From Hyphomicrobiales bacterium (GTDB lineage Bacteria; Pseudomonadota; Alphaproteobacteria; JAPOUT01), in assembly GCA_026708545.1 (NCBI GenBank), contig JAPOUT010000049.1:1-46771 (forward strand): 46,771 nt of DNA, written 5' to 3'. Both the position numbers and the translations under genes were made by a program. Shown here piece after piece: positions 31,698 to 41,580 of this stretch (position 1 is the stretch's first letter; each line of letters starts with the position of its first letter). The notes below the pieces were generated by a model. It saw nothing but the letters and a program-made list of their open reading frames with translations. It was not told where the DNA came from and did no database searches.

Positions 31698-34600
31698 TGA
31701 GCGCGACGGCATTCGCGCACGAGCACCACGACGCCTTGCTGCGCGGAAGCGCGCGCATGGAAGTCGCCGGAACGCCCGAGGGCATTGACGCCGTTTTGCT
31801 CTGCGCCCTTGCGCGTTCGTCCGGCGCAACCCTTGCACACGTTGTCCGTGACGAGGCGCGCATGTCGCAACTCATCGAGCAAATCGGATTCTTCGATCCC
31901 GAAGTCGAAGTGCTTCGCTTTCCTGCATGGGACTGCCTTCCCTACGACCGCGTCTCGCCGCGCATGGACGTCATGATGCAGCGGCTCGAGACGCTCTTCC
32001 GTCTCCAGGAACCGGGCAAATCCGCACCGCGCATCCTGCTGGCGACCGTCAACGCCGTCACGCAGCGACTCGTCCCCCGCGCCGCCATACGCGGTGCGGG
32101 CAGGCGAATCCGGGTCGGCGATACCGTCAGCATGGAGGACATCTCCGGTTTCTGCGTCAAGAACGGATACGCGCGGGTTGATGTCGTCGCCGAACCGGGG
32201 GAATTTGCGCGGCGCGGCGGCATTCTCGACATTTTCCCGGCCGCCGCAAGCGAGCCCCTGCGCCTGGATTTCTTCGGCGACACCCTCGAATCACTGCGCG
32301 GTTTCGATGCGCACAGCCAGCGTTCCGGCGCCGAGGAAAACGAAATCCTCCTTCTGCCCGCGTCCGAAGCCCTTCTCGACGAGGAAAGCATCACGCGCTT
32401 TCGGTCGGGATATGTCGCGCGCTTCGGGGCCGCATCCGGCGAAGACGGCCTCTACCAGGCCGTCAGCCGCGCCGCGCGGTTTCGGGGAATGGAACATTGG
32501 CTCCCGCTCTTCTTCGACAAACTCGAATCCTTGTTCGACCACCTGCCCGAGGGCGCGTGGCTCTCCTTTGACCACGGATGCGAGTCCGCCCGCGCGCGAA
32601 GACTCGAAGCAATCGAGGAATACCACGCCGAACGCACCCGCCACATCGGCGAAACCTCCTTCGGCGCGCCGGTCTACCAGCCCCTCGATCCCGGCGAACT
32701 CTATCTGCTTTCGTCCGAGTGGGAAGCCCGCATGGAAAAAACGCGCGCGAGATTCTTCACGCCGGGAATCTCCGCACGAGAGGACTCGCAGGACAAATCG
32801 ACCGTGCGCATTGATCTCGGCGCAAGGCGCGGCCGCGATTTCACCCCGGAACAAAAACAAGCAGGAAGCAACGTATTCGAAGCCTTGGCGAATCATATCG
32901 AATCCCTGCGCGCGCGCGGATTGCGCATTGTCACCGCAAGCTGGAGCAAACCGTCGCGCGAGCGTTTGTGCGCGCTGCTGCGCGACCACGGAGTCGAAGA
33001 CATCGAGTTCGCCGACTCGTGGGAAGATGCCTTGCGCCTTCCCGCAGATACGCTTGCGAGCGTCTCCCTGGGACTCGAAGCCGGCTTCGAGGCTTCCGAT
33101 ATCGCCATCATCAGCGAGCAGGACGTCCTCGGCGAGCGGCTTATTCGACGCCGTCCGAAACGCAAACGCATCTTTTTTGATATCGGCGAACTCGCGCAGG
33201 GCGACTATGTCGTTCATGTCGATCACGGCATCGCCCGTTTCGAAGGCCTGCACACCCTCGAGGCCGGCGGCGCGCTCCACGACTGCCTGCTGCTCGGCTA
33301 CAAGGACGGCGACAGGCTGTTTCTGCCGGTCGAAAACGTCGATCTGCTCTCGCGCTATTCCTCCGGCGAGGGGGAGGTGGCGCTTGATAAGCTCGGCGGC
33401 GCCTCGTGGCAGACGCGCAAGGACGGCGTGAAAAAACGGCTGCGCGACATGGCGGGACGACTGATTTCGACGGCGCGGGCGCGGGCGCTGAGCACCGGAG
33501 CGGTCATGCTCTCTCCGCCGGGATACGAGGAATTCTGCGCGCGCTTTCCTTTCGAGGAAACCGAAGACCAGGCGCAGGCGATGGAACTCGTTGCAAAAGA
33601 CCTCGCGGCCGGAAAACCCATGGACCGGCTCGTGTGCGGCGACGTCGGCTTCGGTAAAACCGAAATCGCCCTGCGCGCCGCCTTCATTGCGGTGATGAGC
33701 GGATCGCAAGTCGCCGTCCTCGCGCCGACCACCCTCCTCGCGCGCCAGCATTTTGCGACTTTCCGCGAACGCTTCCGGGGCTTTCCCGTCGAAATACGCC
33801 AACTCTCCCGTTTCGTTACGGCGACGCAGGCGAACAAGGCCGTAAAGGATCTCGGCGACGGAAAAGTCGACATCATCATCGGCACGCATGCGCTGCTCTC
33901 CAAGCGGGTGAAGTTTCGCTCGCTGGGACTCTTCATCCTCGATGAAGAGCAGCATTTCGGCGTTCGGCACAAGGAGCGGCTCAAGGAACTCCAGCACGGC
34001 GTCCATATTCTTACGCTGAGTGCAACGCCCATACCGCGAACGCTCCAACTCGCCCTGTCCGGCGTGCGCGAACTTTCCGTCATCGCAACGCCTCCCGTCG
34101 ACCGCATCGCCGTGCGCAGCTTTCTTTCGCCCTTCGATCCCGTTGTCACGCGCGAGGCCCTGTTGCGCGAACGATACCGCGGAGGCAGGAGTTTCTATGT
34201 CTGCCCGCGCATCACGGATATTGACGAGGTCGAGCGCTTTCTGCGGGTCTATGTTCCCGAACTGCGCTTCGTCGTCGCCCACGGGCAAATGCCCGTCAAC
34301 CAACTCAACGATGCAATGACATCCTTCTACGAAGGCGCCTGCGACATTCTTCTCTCCACCAACATCGTCGAGTCCGGACTCGACATTCCCGAGGCGAACA
34401 CGTTAATCGTGCACCGTTCCGACCTGTTCGGACTTGCACAACTCTACCAATTGCGCGGACGCATCGGCCGTGCGAAGGAGCGCGCCTATGCATACTTCAC
34501 CGTTCCTTCCAATCGCACGCTTCCCGAAAGTGTCGAACGCCGCCTGCAGGTTCTTCTCTCCATGGAGGAACTCGGCAGCGGTTTTCGCCTCGCCTTCCAC

Positions 34601-35209
34601 GACCTCGACATGCGGGGCTCGGGAAACCTCCTCGGCGAGGAGCAGTCCGGACACATTCGCGAAGTCGGTTTCGAGCTCTACCGCGCCATGCTCGAAGAAG
34701 CGTTGCGCGAGTCCCGGGGCGAGGCGGTCGAGGAGGCGTGGTCGCCGCGCATCGGCATCGGTGCGAGCGCCCTCATACCCGAGGGTTTCGTCGCCGACGT
34801 CTCCCTGCGCATGAGTCTCTACCGGCGTTTGGGGGCGTTGCGTGAAACCGGGGAAGTCCTGGCCTTCGGCGAGGAACTCGAAGACCGATTCGGAGTCCTG
34901 CCCGTCGAGGTCAAACGGCTGCTCGGAGTCGTGCAGGTGAAAATCCTGTGCCGCCGGGCGGGAGTCGAACGCATGGAGGTCGGCGGGCGCGGCGTGGTGA
35001 TGAAATTCCGCAACGACAGTTTTGCCGATCCCGCCGGACTCGCGCGCTGGATGGAGTCGTGCGGCGGTTCCGTGTGGCTGCGGCCCGACCACCATCTCGT
35101 CTGGCAGGGCGACTGGAAGGAGGAGGAGCGTCTCGACGTTTGCCTCAAATCGGCCGAATTCCTCGCGGGCCTGGTCGAAAAAGCGCAGGACTCGAAGGAT
35201 TCGCCGTAA
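31697..35209 (+). CDS. mfd: Transcription-repair coupling factor Mfd
   Basis: Mfd displaces RNA polymerase stalled at DNA lesions and recruits UvrA. The 1170-residue protein has the UvrB-homology region at the N-terminus (FPAWDCLPYDRVSP), the RNAP-interaction domain (FDIGELAQGDYVVHVDHGIA), the RecG-like translocase (VCGDVGFGKTEIALRAA, LDEEQHFGVRHKERLK, STNIVESGLDIPEANT, QLRGRIGRAKERAYAYF) and the C-terminal D7 domain. The start overlaps the sdhE stop; a GTG at 31694 is an alternative. It is convergent with the next gene, only two bases away. Confidence 0.96.
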   Translation: MSATAFAHEHHDALLRGSARMEVAGTPEGIDAVLLCALARSSGATLAHVVRDEARMSQLIEQIGFFDPEVEVLRFPAWDCLPYDRVSPRMDVMMQRLETLFRLQEPGKSAPRILLATVNAVTQRLVPRAAIRGAGRRIRVGDTVSMEDISGFCVKNGYARVDVVAEPGEFARRGGILDIFPAAASEPLRLDFFGDTLESLRGFDAHSQRSGAEENEILLLPASEALLDEESITRFRSGYVARFGAASGEDGLYQAVSRAARFRGMEHWLPLFFDKLESLFDHLPEGAWLSFDHGCESARARRLEAIEEYHAERTRHIGETSFGAPVYQPLDPGELYLLSSEWEARMEKTRARFFTPGISAREDSQDKSTVRIDLGARRGRDFTPEQKQAGSNVFEALANHIESLRARGLRIVTASWSKPSRERLCALLRDHGVEDIEFADSWEDALRLPADTLASVSLGLEAGFEASDIAIISEQDVLGERLIRRRPKRKRIFFDIGELAQGDYVVHVDHGIARFEGLHTLEAGGALHDCLLLGYKDGDRLFLPVENVDLLSRYSSGEGEVALDKLGGASWQTRKDGVKKRLRDMAGRLISTARARALSTGAVMLSPPGYEEFCARFPFEETEDQAQAMELVAKDLAAGKPMDRLVCGDVGFGKTEIALRAAFIAVMSGSQVAVLAPTTLLARQHFATFRERFRGFPVEIRQLSRFVTATQANKAVKDLGDGKVDIIIGTHALLSKRVKFRSLGLFILDEEQHFGVRHKERLKELQHGVHILTLSATPIPRTLQLALSGVRELSVIATPPVDRIAVRSFLSPFDPVVTREALLRERYRGGRSFYVCPRITDIDEVERFLRVYVPELRFVVAHGQMPVNQLNDAMTSFYEGACDILLSTNIVESGLDIPEANTLIVHRSDLFGLAQLYQLRGRIGRAKERAYAYFTVPSNRTLPESVERRLQVLLSMEELGSGFRLAFHDLDMRGSGNLLGEEQSGHIREVGFELYRAMLEEALRESRGEAVEEAWSPRIGIGASALIPEGFVADVSLRMSLYRRLGALRETGEVLAFGEELEDRFGVLPVEVKRLLGVVQVKILCRRAGVERMEVGGRGVVMKFRNDSFADPAGLARWMESCGGSVWLRPDHHLVWQGDWKEEERLDVCLKSAEFLAGLVEKAQDSKDSP

Positions 35210-35211
35210 AC

Positions 35212-36999
35212 CTACTCCTCAATCCACCAGCTGTCTTCGCGGTAGCCGTAAAGCGATGTCGCCTCCGGCCAGCGGATGCGGCTCCACGCCGCGACCCACT
35301 GTCCCGGAACGTGAAACAGCGGAATCACATATTCTCCCGACAGCAGGACTCGATCCAGCGCCCTTGCCGCCGATATGTAGGAATCCCGGTCGCGCGCCTC
35401 GAGTATTGCCGCAATCATCGCGTCCACGCCCGCTTCGCGCGCGCCCATGTAGTTGCGCGAGCCGGGGGCGTCGGCGGCCTCGGAGCCCCAATACAGCGAC
35501 TGCTCGTTGCCCAGCGACAAGGACGCGTACCAGGAATTGAAAATCATGTCGTAATCGAAACCCTGCAGGCGCTGCTGGTACTGGCTCGAGTCGACAACCC
35601 GCACCTGCGCTTCTATCCCCGCGCGCGATAATTGTTCGGCATACTGCAGCGCAAGCCTCTCGTCGGCCACGCGCGCAATCAAAATCTCGAACGACAGGGG
35701 CTCGTCGTTTTCATTTACGACGACGCCCTCCTCCACGCGGTAGCCGGCCGACTCCAGCAACGCCAGCGCTTCGCGCCGGTGCTCCCGGTTGCGTCCGGAC
35801 CCGTCGCTTTGCGGGGCGGTATAGCCGTTCTCGAGGATTTCGTCGTCCACCGCATCGTCGAACGGTGCGAGCAATTCGCGTTCCCTCGCGCTTGCCGCGC
35901 GTCCGTGCGACGACAACACGGAACTGTCGAAGTAACTGTTCGTGCGCCGGTACAATCCGTAAAGGAGGTTTTTGTTGACCCATTCGAAATCAAACAGCAA
36001 CGTCAGTGCGCGGCGAACCCGCTTGTCCGCAAACACCGGGCGCCTCGTGTTGAACACCATGCCGTACATTCCCGAGGGCGTTTGCTTTTCGAACACGTGT
36101 TGAACGACCCGGCCGTCAACAATGGCGGGGAAGTCGTAAGCGCCCTGCCAGCGCGCCGCATCGCCTTCGGTGCGGACGTCAATCAGGCCCGCCTTGAACG
36201 CCTCGAAGGCGGCGTTGTCGTCGCGGTAGTAGTCGTAGGTGATGGAGTCGAAATTGTAACGTCCGCGGTTGACTCCCAAATGCGCACCCCAGTAATCCTT
36301 GTTGCGCTCGAACACGATGCGCGTGCCGACATCAACCTCGCCGACGCGGTAAGGCCCGCTTCCGACGGGGGGCACGAGTCCGGCGGCGTCAAAATCGTGG
36401 GTGCGGAAATGCCTTTCCGAGAGTATCGGCATCAGTCCCAGTATCAGGGGCATTTCGCGGTCGCCGCCCTCGAGAAAGAAGCGGACGCGCCCGGGTCCGG
36501 GACGCTCGATGCGGGAGACCTTCGAATAAAACAGCCGGTGATTCGGGCGTCCGCGGTCGCGCAGCGTCTCCAGCGAGAAGATGACATCTTCAACGCGCAC
36601 CGGAGAGCCGTCGGAAAAACGCGCTTCCGGACGCAAGCGGAACTCCACCCACGAGCGGTCCTCCGGCGTCTCGATGGTTTCCGCGAGCAGGCCGTAGAGG
36701 GAAAAGGGCTCGTCGTAGGCGCGCGCCATCAAACTTTCATAGACCCACGCGCGCACGCCGTATGCGGCGCTGCCCTTGACGATGAGGGGATTGAGGCTGT
36801 CGAAACTTCCTGCAATGCCGTGCGTGATGTTCCCGCCGCGCGGCGCATCGGGGTTGGCGTAAGAGAGATGCTCGAATCCCGGAGCATGGACGGGCTCGCC
36901 GTGCATGGCGATGCCGTGGCTCGGTTCGGCGTGCACGTCCGGGCACGAAAACGCCAGGACGATGCACAGGGTTGTTATCAAAGGTAGTTTTTGTTTCAT
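35212..36999 (-). CDS. Periplasmic ABC-transporter substrate-binding protein, YejA-like
   Basis: This is a 595-residue family-5 extracellular solute-binding protein. A signal peptide (MKQKLPLITTLCIVLAFSCP, cleavage after VHA) precedes the mature start. The SBP_bac_5 core opens with FEHLSYANPDAPRGGNITHG, typical of YejA-type oligopeptide binders, and contains FRLRPEARFSDGSPVRVEDV. The ATG at 36999 has GGTGAG in front; the ATG at 37011 lacks one. No permease or ATPase gene follows, because mfd converges two bases away, so the transporter must be encoded elsewhere. Its ligand is unknown. Confidence 0.85.
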   Translation of the reverse strand: MKQKLPLITTLCIVLAFSCPDVHAEPSHGIAMHGEPVHAPGFEHLSYANPDAPRGGNITHGIAGSFDSLNPLIVKGSAAYGVRAWVYESLMARAYDEPFSLYGLLAETIETPEDRSWVEFRLRPEARFSDGSPVRVEDVIFSLETLRDRGRPNHRLFYSKVSRIERPGPGRVRFFLEGGDREMPLILGLMPILSERHFRTHDFDAAGLVPPVGSGPYRVGEVDVGTRIVFERNKDYWGAHLGVNRGRYNFDSITYDYYRDDNAAFEAFKAGLIDVRTEGDAARWQGAYDFPAIVDGRVVQHVFEKQTPSGMYGMVFNTRRPVFADKRVRRALTLLFDFEWVNKNLLYGLYRRTNSYFDSSVLSSHGRAASARERELLAPFDDAVDDEILENGYTAPQSDGSGRNREHRREALALLESAGYRVEEGVVVNENDEPLSFEILIARVADERLALQYAEQLSRAGIEAQVRVVDSSQYQQRLQGFDYDMIFNSWYASLSLGNEQSLYWGSEAADAPGSRNYMGAREAGVDAMIAAILEARDRDSYISAARALDRVLLSGEYVIPLFHVPGQWVAAWSRIRWPEATSLYGYREDSWWIEE

Positions 37000-37004
37000 G
37001 TTTC

Positions 37005-38300
37005 TCACCATGGAAAAGTGTCACGGCATTTATACCAGACCAGCACACCGGAAAGCCACCATGGATTTCCGGTGTAGAACGGGGCGGCGGGGAAGGGGAT
37101 TTCGCCAAAGACGTCGGAATCCACCGGTTTTCCGAGGATTTGGCGGGCTACATGCGTGCCCAGACGGACCGAAAGCGCGATGCCGGAACCGCAATATCCG
37201 GTGGCGTAATGGATGCCGTCGAAGCATCCGGCGTGCATGAGCCTGTCAAAAGTGAAGGCGACGAAGCCGCACCAGGAGTGGCTCACGCGCGCGGACTTGA
37301 GTTCGGGAAACAGGCGTGACATTTCCGCGTGCAGCAGCGGCGCGGAAACGCGCGGGTCGGTTTCGTTGCAGGAGACGCGCCCGCCGAAGAGCATGCGCCG
37401 GCGGTCGGGGGAGGCGCGGTAGTAATAGACGATTTTGCGCGTATCCGAAAAAACGCGGTCCTTTGGCAGCGCGCGTTCGATGATGCCGGGGTCGAGGGGT
37501 TCGGTCGCGATGATGTAACTGCCGACGGGAATGATGCGCCGGCGATGCCACGGCGAAAGCTTGCCGGTGTAACCGTTGGTCGCGAGAACGATGTTGCGGC
37601 AGGCGATCTCCCCTTTTTGCGTTTTGACGCAAAAGCCCCCGCTCTTGCGCTCGATGGTTTCGGCGGCGCAACGGGGCACGACATTCGCGCCGGCGCCGCG
37701 TGCGAGCACTTCGATGCCGTGCAGGAGTTTCGCCGGATGCACGCTGGCATGTTCGGGAAAAACCGCCCCGCCGTAATAAGCCTGCGTGCCGATTTCGGCG
37801 GATTGTTCGGCGCGTCCGACCATGTAGGCGCCGTTTGCGCGCCCGGCAAGGCGGTTGCGTTGTTCGACTTCGCGCGCGAGCCGCTCGAAGGCTTTGCGGG
37901 TATGCGCGCCGTGAAAGCGGCCGCAGCGGCGAAAGTCGCAATCGATGTTTTCGGTTTCAATAAAGTCGCACAGCCCGAACAATGCACGCTCGGATTCGAG
38001 AATGATCTCGCGTGCACGCGTGCCGCCGTACGAACGCGCAAGTTTGGCGTAATCGGGCTTGACGCCTTCGGAGACTTGTCCGCCGTTGCGCGACGAACAT
38101 CCCCATCCGGCTTCGTTGCCGTCCACGACGACAACTTCGCGTCCGCCCCGCGCCAGCTCCAACGCCGCACTCATGCCGGTATAGCCGCCGCCGACCACGA
38201 GGACGTCGGCGCGCCCGGGCAATCCGGCGCCTTCGCCGGCGGGTGCGGCGACATCATCCCGCCAAAAAGACGTTGTCCGAAAATCTTCGCCAAACAGCAT
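37005..38300 (-). CDS. FAD-dependent amine oxidoreductase, PuuB/DadA-like
   Basis: This is a 431-residue flavoprotein of the glycine oxidase/DAO family. A dinucleotide-binding motif VLVVGGGYTGMSAALELA is at about residues 33-50. CSSRNGGQVSEGVKP and the C-terminal IHYATGYCGSGIALSV match gamma-glutamylputrescine oxidase-type enzymes, which oxidise amines or amino acids to carbonyls with H2O2 or electron transfer. It ends 5 bases before the binding protein starts, so they form a unit, plausibly for uptake and use of peptides or polyamines. The exact substrate is not predictable. Confidence 0.8.
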   Translation of the reverse strand: MLFGEDFRTTSFWRDDVAAPAGEGAGLPGRADVLVVGGGYTGMSAALELARGGREVVVVDGNEAGWGCSSRNGGQVSEGVKPDYAKLARSYGGTRAREIILESERALFGLCDFIETENIDCDFRRCGRFHGAHTRKAFERLAREVEQRNRLAGRANGAYMVGRAEQSAEIGTQAYYGGAVFPEHASVHPAKLLHGIEVLARGAGANVVPRCAAETIERKSGGFCVKTQKGEIACRNIVLATNGYTGKLSPWHRRRIIPVGSYIIATEPLDPGIIERALPKDRVFSDTRKIVYYYRASPDRRRMLFGGRVSCNETDPRVSAPLLHAEMSRLFPELKSARVSHSWCGFVAFTFDRLMHAGCFDGIHYATGYCGSGIALSVRLGTHVARQILGKPVDSDVFGEIPFPAAPFYTGNPWWLSGVLVWYKCRDTFPW

Positions 38301-38349
38301 CGCGCATCTTTCCCTTTCACATTTGCAACTTATCCCTGATTATATCCCC

Positions 38350-39339
38350 ATGGATGTTATTGCGCGCAAACATGACAAGGCCGTTGCCGTTTGGCTGCTC
38401 GCCATCGTCGCGCTGGTTTGCGCGATAATCCTCATCGGCGGAGCGACGCGGCTGACGAATTCGGGACTCTCCATCACGCAGTGGCAGCCCGTTTCCGGAA
38501 TCTTTCCGCCGTTCTCCCAGGAAGAATGGAATGAAGCCTTCCGCCAATACCGGCATATCCCGCAATACCGGATCGTCAATCCGGACATGACCCTTGAAGG
38601 ATTTAAAACCATCTATTGGTGGGAGTGGGCGCATCGGGCTTTCGGAAGGTTTATCGGCGTCGCGTTTCTGCTGCCTTTCGCGTGGTTTGCTCTGCGCGGA
38701 TATTTCTCCGCCGCGATGTTTGCGAAGCTCGCGCTGATCTTTTTGCTCGGAGCCGGGCAAGGGGCGTTGGGATGGTATATGGTTGCGAGCGGTTTGCAGA
38801 ACCGCATTGATGTCGATCCGTATCGACTTGCCTTGCATCTCGCTATGGCGTTTTTGCTGCTGGGGTTGTGTCTCCATAGCGCGCTCGCGCTTCTGCGGCC
38901 GGTTCCGCCGGCCCGGTGGTCCCGGGAGCGATGGATCGCCGGGGCGATTCTGCTTGCTTTGTTCATGCAGATTCTCCTCGGTGCGCTGGTTGCCGGCGGG
39001 CGCGGCGAATCCGTCCCGCCCGCCCTGGCGGAAGGCATCGTGCTTCCGTCCCCCCGCCTCGCCGCCGTCCTGCTCGCCGCGCACCAGAGCCTCGCCTATG
39101 GAATCGCCGCCGCCGTCCTGCTTTGCGCCGGACTCCTCGTCGGCAAAACCTCTTCGAAACCCGCACAAACAAGCCGTCTGCTTCTCATGGGGCTTCTCTT
39201 CGTCCAGGTCGCTCTCGGCAACTTCGCACTGTTTTCGGCAATGCCCCTCGCTGCGGGGCTTCTCCACCAGGCGGGCGCAATTGCCGTCTTTGCCGCCGCC
39301 GTGTTTCATTTCCACGAGGCGCGCCGAGATTTTCCTTGA
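38350..39339 (+). CDS. ctaA: Heme A synthase CtaA
   Basis: CtaA oxidises heme O to heme A for cytochrome oxidase. The 329-residue membrane protein has about eight hydrophobic helices. It shows the alphaproteobacterial opening block GGATRLTNSGLSITQWQPVS, TIYWWEWAHRAFGR, and later His-containing helices (ALHLAMAF, LAAHQSLAYG, LLHQAGAIAVF). The loop after LGALVAGG, which usually reads like YNTWPLMDG, is diverged here (GESVPPALAEG). No clear ribosome binding site was found; a TTG at 38323 is a possible alternative start. Confidence 0.88.
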   Translation: MDVIARKHDKAVAVWLLAIVALVCAIILIGGATRLTNSGLSITQWQPVSGIFPPFSQEEWNEAFRQYRHIPQYRIVNPDMTLEGFKTIYWWEWAHRAFGRFIGVAFLLPFAWFALRGYFSAAMFAKLALIFLLGAGQGALGWYMVASGLQNRIDVDPYRLALHLAMAFLLLGLCLHSALALLRPVPPARWSRERWIAGAILLALFMQILLGALVAGGRGESVPPALAEGIVLPSPRLAAVLLAAHQSLAYGIAAAVLLCAGLLVGKTSSKPAQTSRLLLMGLLFVQVALGNFALFSAMPLAAGLLHQAGAIAVFAAAVFHFHEARRDFP

Positions 39340-39372
39340 CGAGAGCGCTTCTTTGGAGTGTAGTGACTCCCC

Positions 39373-39858
39373 ATGACTACTGCACAGAAGACTTTCTCCG
39401 CCAAACCCGCCGACCTCAACCCCGAGTGGCTCGTCATTGATGCCGCAGGCGTTGTGGTCGGGAGGCTTGCGGCGCTCGTGGCGATGCGCCTGCGCGGCAA
39501 GCACAAGCCCCATTACACTCCCCACATGGATTGCGGCGATCATGTCGTCATCATTAATGCGGACAAGGCGGTTTTCACCGGACGCAAGCTTACGGACAAA
39601 AAATACCACCGCCACACCGGTTATCCCGGCGGCATCAAAACAACCACGCCGGAAAAAATCTTTCAGGGCAAGCATCCCCAGCGCGTAATCGAAAAAGCCG
39701 TCAGCCGCATGATGCCGGACGGTCCCCTCGCGCGGCGGCAGTTGCGCAAGCTTCGCGTTTATGCCGGCGAGACCCACAGACACCAGGCGCAGCAGCCCAA
39801 ACTCGTTGACGTCAAATCGTTCAATCCCAAGAACGCACCCTCAAGGAACATAACCTAA
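39373..39858 (+). CDS. rplM: Ribosomal protein uL13
   Basis: This is a 161-residue L13 of the large subunit. It has [20 protein letters not shown], the conserved [29 protein letters not shown] and [20 protein letters not shown]. The stop overlaps the rpsI ATG as TAATG, the universal rplM-rpsI pair. Confidence 0.97.
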   Translation: MTTAQKTFSAKPADLNPEWLVIDAAGVVVGRLAALVAMRLRGKHKPHYTPHMDCGDHVVIINADKAVFTGRKLTDKKYHRHTGYPGGIKTTTPEKIFQGKHPQRVIEKAVSRMMPDGPLARRQLRKLRVYAGETHRHQAQQPKLVDVKSFNPKNAPSRNIT

Positions 39859-40490
39859 TGGCCGATAAAGAAACTCCCGAAGAAAACCCCAAAGAGACTC
39901 CCGAAGAGACTCCCGAGAAGACCTCCGGGGAAACTCTTGAAGAGACTCCCCGGGAAGTTCCCGAAGAGGCTTCCGGGGAAACTTCCGAAGAGACGCCCGA
40001 GCATTCCCCTGTCATCCTTCCCGCAGACCCGCCTGCCGCCGCTCCGCCTCCGCCCCCGCCGCCGTCGGAACCCCGCGACGACGCCGCCCCGCGCCTTGAT
40101 TCCCATGGACGCGCTTATGCCACGGGCAAGCGCAAGGACGCCATCGCGCGCGTGTGGATTCGCCCCGGCTCCGGCAAGATCACCGTCAACGGCAAGGAGA
40201 TGAAGGAATATTTTGCCCGTCCGGTTCTCTCGATGATTCTGCGGCATCCGCTCGCTCTCACCAACCGCGAGAGCCAGTATGACGTCACCTGCAACGTTCG
40301 CGGCGGCGGACTGTCCGGCCAGGCCGGAGCCGTTCGTCACGGACTCTCCAAGGCGCTCACCTATTACGAACCCGAACTGCGCGGCGTTCTGAAGAAAGCC
40401 GGTGCCCTCACACGAGACGCGAGAGTCGTCGAACGCAAAAAATACGGTCGTCGAAAGGCACGGCGCAGTTTCCAATTCTCCAAGCGCTAA
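39858..40490 (+). CDS. rpsI: Ribosomal protein uS9 with long acidic N-terminal extension
   Basis: The 210-residue protein has a normal S9 core from about residue 85 ([39 protein letters not shown]), ending [13 protein letters not shown]. Before it lie about 80 extra residues: an acidic repeat of [15 protein letters not shown]-type units (1-50), then a run of prolines (APPPPPPP). Most bacterial S9 proteins are near 130 residues, and alphaproteobacterial ones somewhat longer. The start is fixed by the TAATG overlap with rplM. The extension is coding-like and in frame; its role is unknown. Confidence 0.95.
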   Translation: MADKETPEENPKETPEETPEKTSGETLEETPREVPEEASGETSEETPEHSPVILPADPPAAAPPPPPPPSEPRDDAAPRLDSHGRAYATGKRKDAIARVWIRPGSGKITVNGKEMKEYFARPVLSMILRHPLALTNRESQYDVTCNVRGGGLSGQAGAVRHGLSKALTYYEPELRGVLKKAGALTRDARVVERKKYGRRKARRSFQFSKR

Positions 40491-40506
40491 GCGCGCTCCA
40501 ACCGCA

Positions 40507-41580
40507 ATGCGCGGCAAGGCCGAGGATTCTCTGCATGTAGCGTTGCTGGGAGCATCGGGATACACCGGCGCCGATGCTTTAAGGCTGCTTGCCGGACACC
40601 CCCATGTGAAAATCACGCTTCTTTCGGCGCACAGCCATGCGGGCAGGGCGCTGCACGAGATACATCCCCATCTCGCGGCGCCGGGATTTCCCGCGCCCTC
40701 GCGCATAGAGGATATCAAGGACAACGCCTGGGACGGCATTGATGTCGTCTTCTCCTGTCTTCCCCACGGAGCCGGACAAGAGATTCTCGCGAAACTTGCG
40801 ACGCGCACCTCGCCGCCGCGCATCATCGATCTGTCGGCCGATTTCCGTCTGCGCGACACGGATGTTTACGCGCAATGGTACGGGCGTGAACACGGCGCGC
40901 CGGAATTGCAGGCGGGCGCGGTTTACGGGCTTAGCGAATTTTACCGGGACGAAATCGCGTCCGCGAACCTCGTCGCCTGTCCGGGATGCTACCCCACCGC
41001 CGTGCTTGCGGGATTGCTTCCGCCGTTGCGCGCCGAAACCATCAACGCCGATGGCATCGTCATCGACGCGAAGTCGGGCGTGTCGGGAGCGGGGCGCGCT
41101 GTCAGGGAAGCCAACCTGTTTACCGAAGTCGCCGAAGGCGTTCATCCCTATGCCGTCGCGAGCCACCGCCACGCTCCCGAGATTGAACAGGAACTTTCCC
41201 GTGCCGCGGGACGGCAGATGCTCGTGAGTTTCACGCCGCATCTTGTTCCGATGAATCGCGGCGAATTGACGACCTCTTACGTCACCCTCGCTCCCGGTTG
41301 CGACGTTGCCGATGTTCGCAAGGCGCTCGAGTCTTTCTACCGCGGCGCGCCTTTCGTTCGCATTTTACCCGACGGCGATGTTCCCGCAACGCGGCATGTC
41401 CGCGGTTCGAACTTTTGCCATATCGGCGTGTTTGCCGATCGTGTTCCGGGGCGCGTGATTATCATTGCGGCGCTTGACAATCTGGTCAAGGGATCGAGCG
41501 GACAGGCGGTTCAGAACATGAATCTGATGTTTGGCTTTGAAGAAAGCGAAGGTCTTCGCGCCTTGCCTTTGTTTCCATGA
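40507..41580 (+). CDS. argC: N-acetyl-gamma-glutamyl-phosphate reductase ArgC
   Basis: ArgC reduces N-acetylglutamyl-phosphate to the semialdehyde in arginine synthesis. The 357-residue protein shows the NADP motif VALLGASGYTGADALRLLA, the catalytic Cys in NLVACPGCYPTAVLAGLL, and HRHAPEIEQEL plus FTPHLVPMNRGEL. The ATG at 40507 lies 16 bases after rpsI. The longer in-frame ORF starting at 40402 overlaps rpsI and is rejected. The rplM-rpsI-argC order is typical of alphaproteobacteria. Confidence 0.96.
   Translation: MRGKAEDSLHVALLGASGYTGADALRLLAGHPHVKITLLSAHSHAGRALHEIHPHLAAPGFPAPSRIEDIKDNAWDGIDVVFSCLPHGAGQEILAKLATRTSPPRIIDLSADFRLRDTDVYAQWYGREHGAPELQAGAVYGLSEFYRDEIASANLVACPGCYPTAVLAGLLPPLRAETINADGIVIDAKSGVSGAGRAVREANLFTEVAEGVHPYAVASHRHAPEIEQELSRAAGRQMLVSFTPHLVPMNRGELTTSYVTLAPGCDVADVRKALESFYRGAPFVRILPDGDVPATRHVRGSNFCHIGVFADRVPGRVIIIAALDNLVKGSSGQAVQNMNLMFGFEESEGLRALPLFP

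Noticed and set aside
39860-40010. Repetitive GAAGAGACTCCC units as a CRISPR or tandem DNA repeat
   Set aside because: They are codons of the rpsI N-terminal extension, in frame, with no spacer structure.
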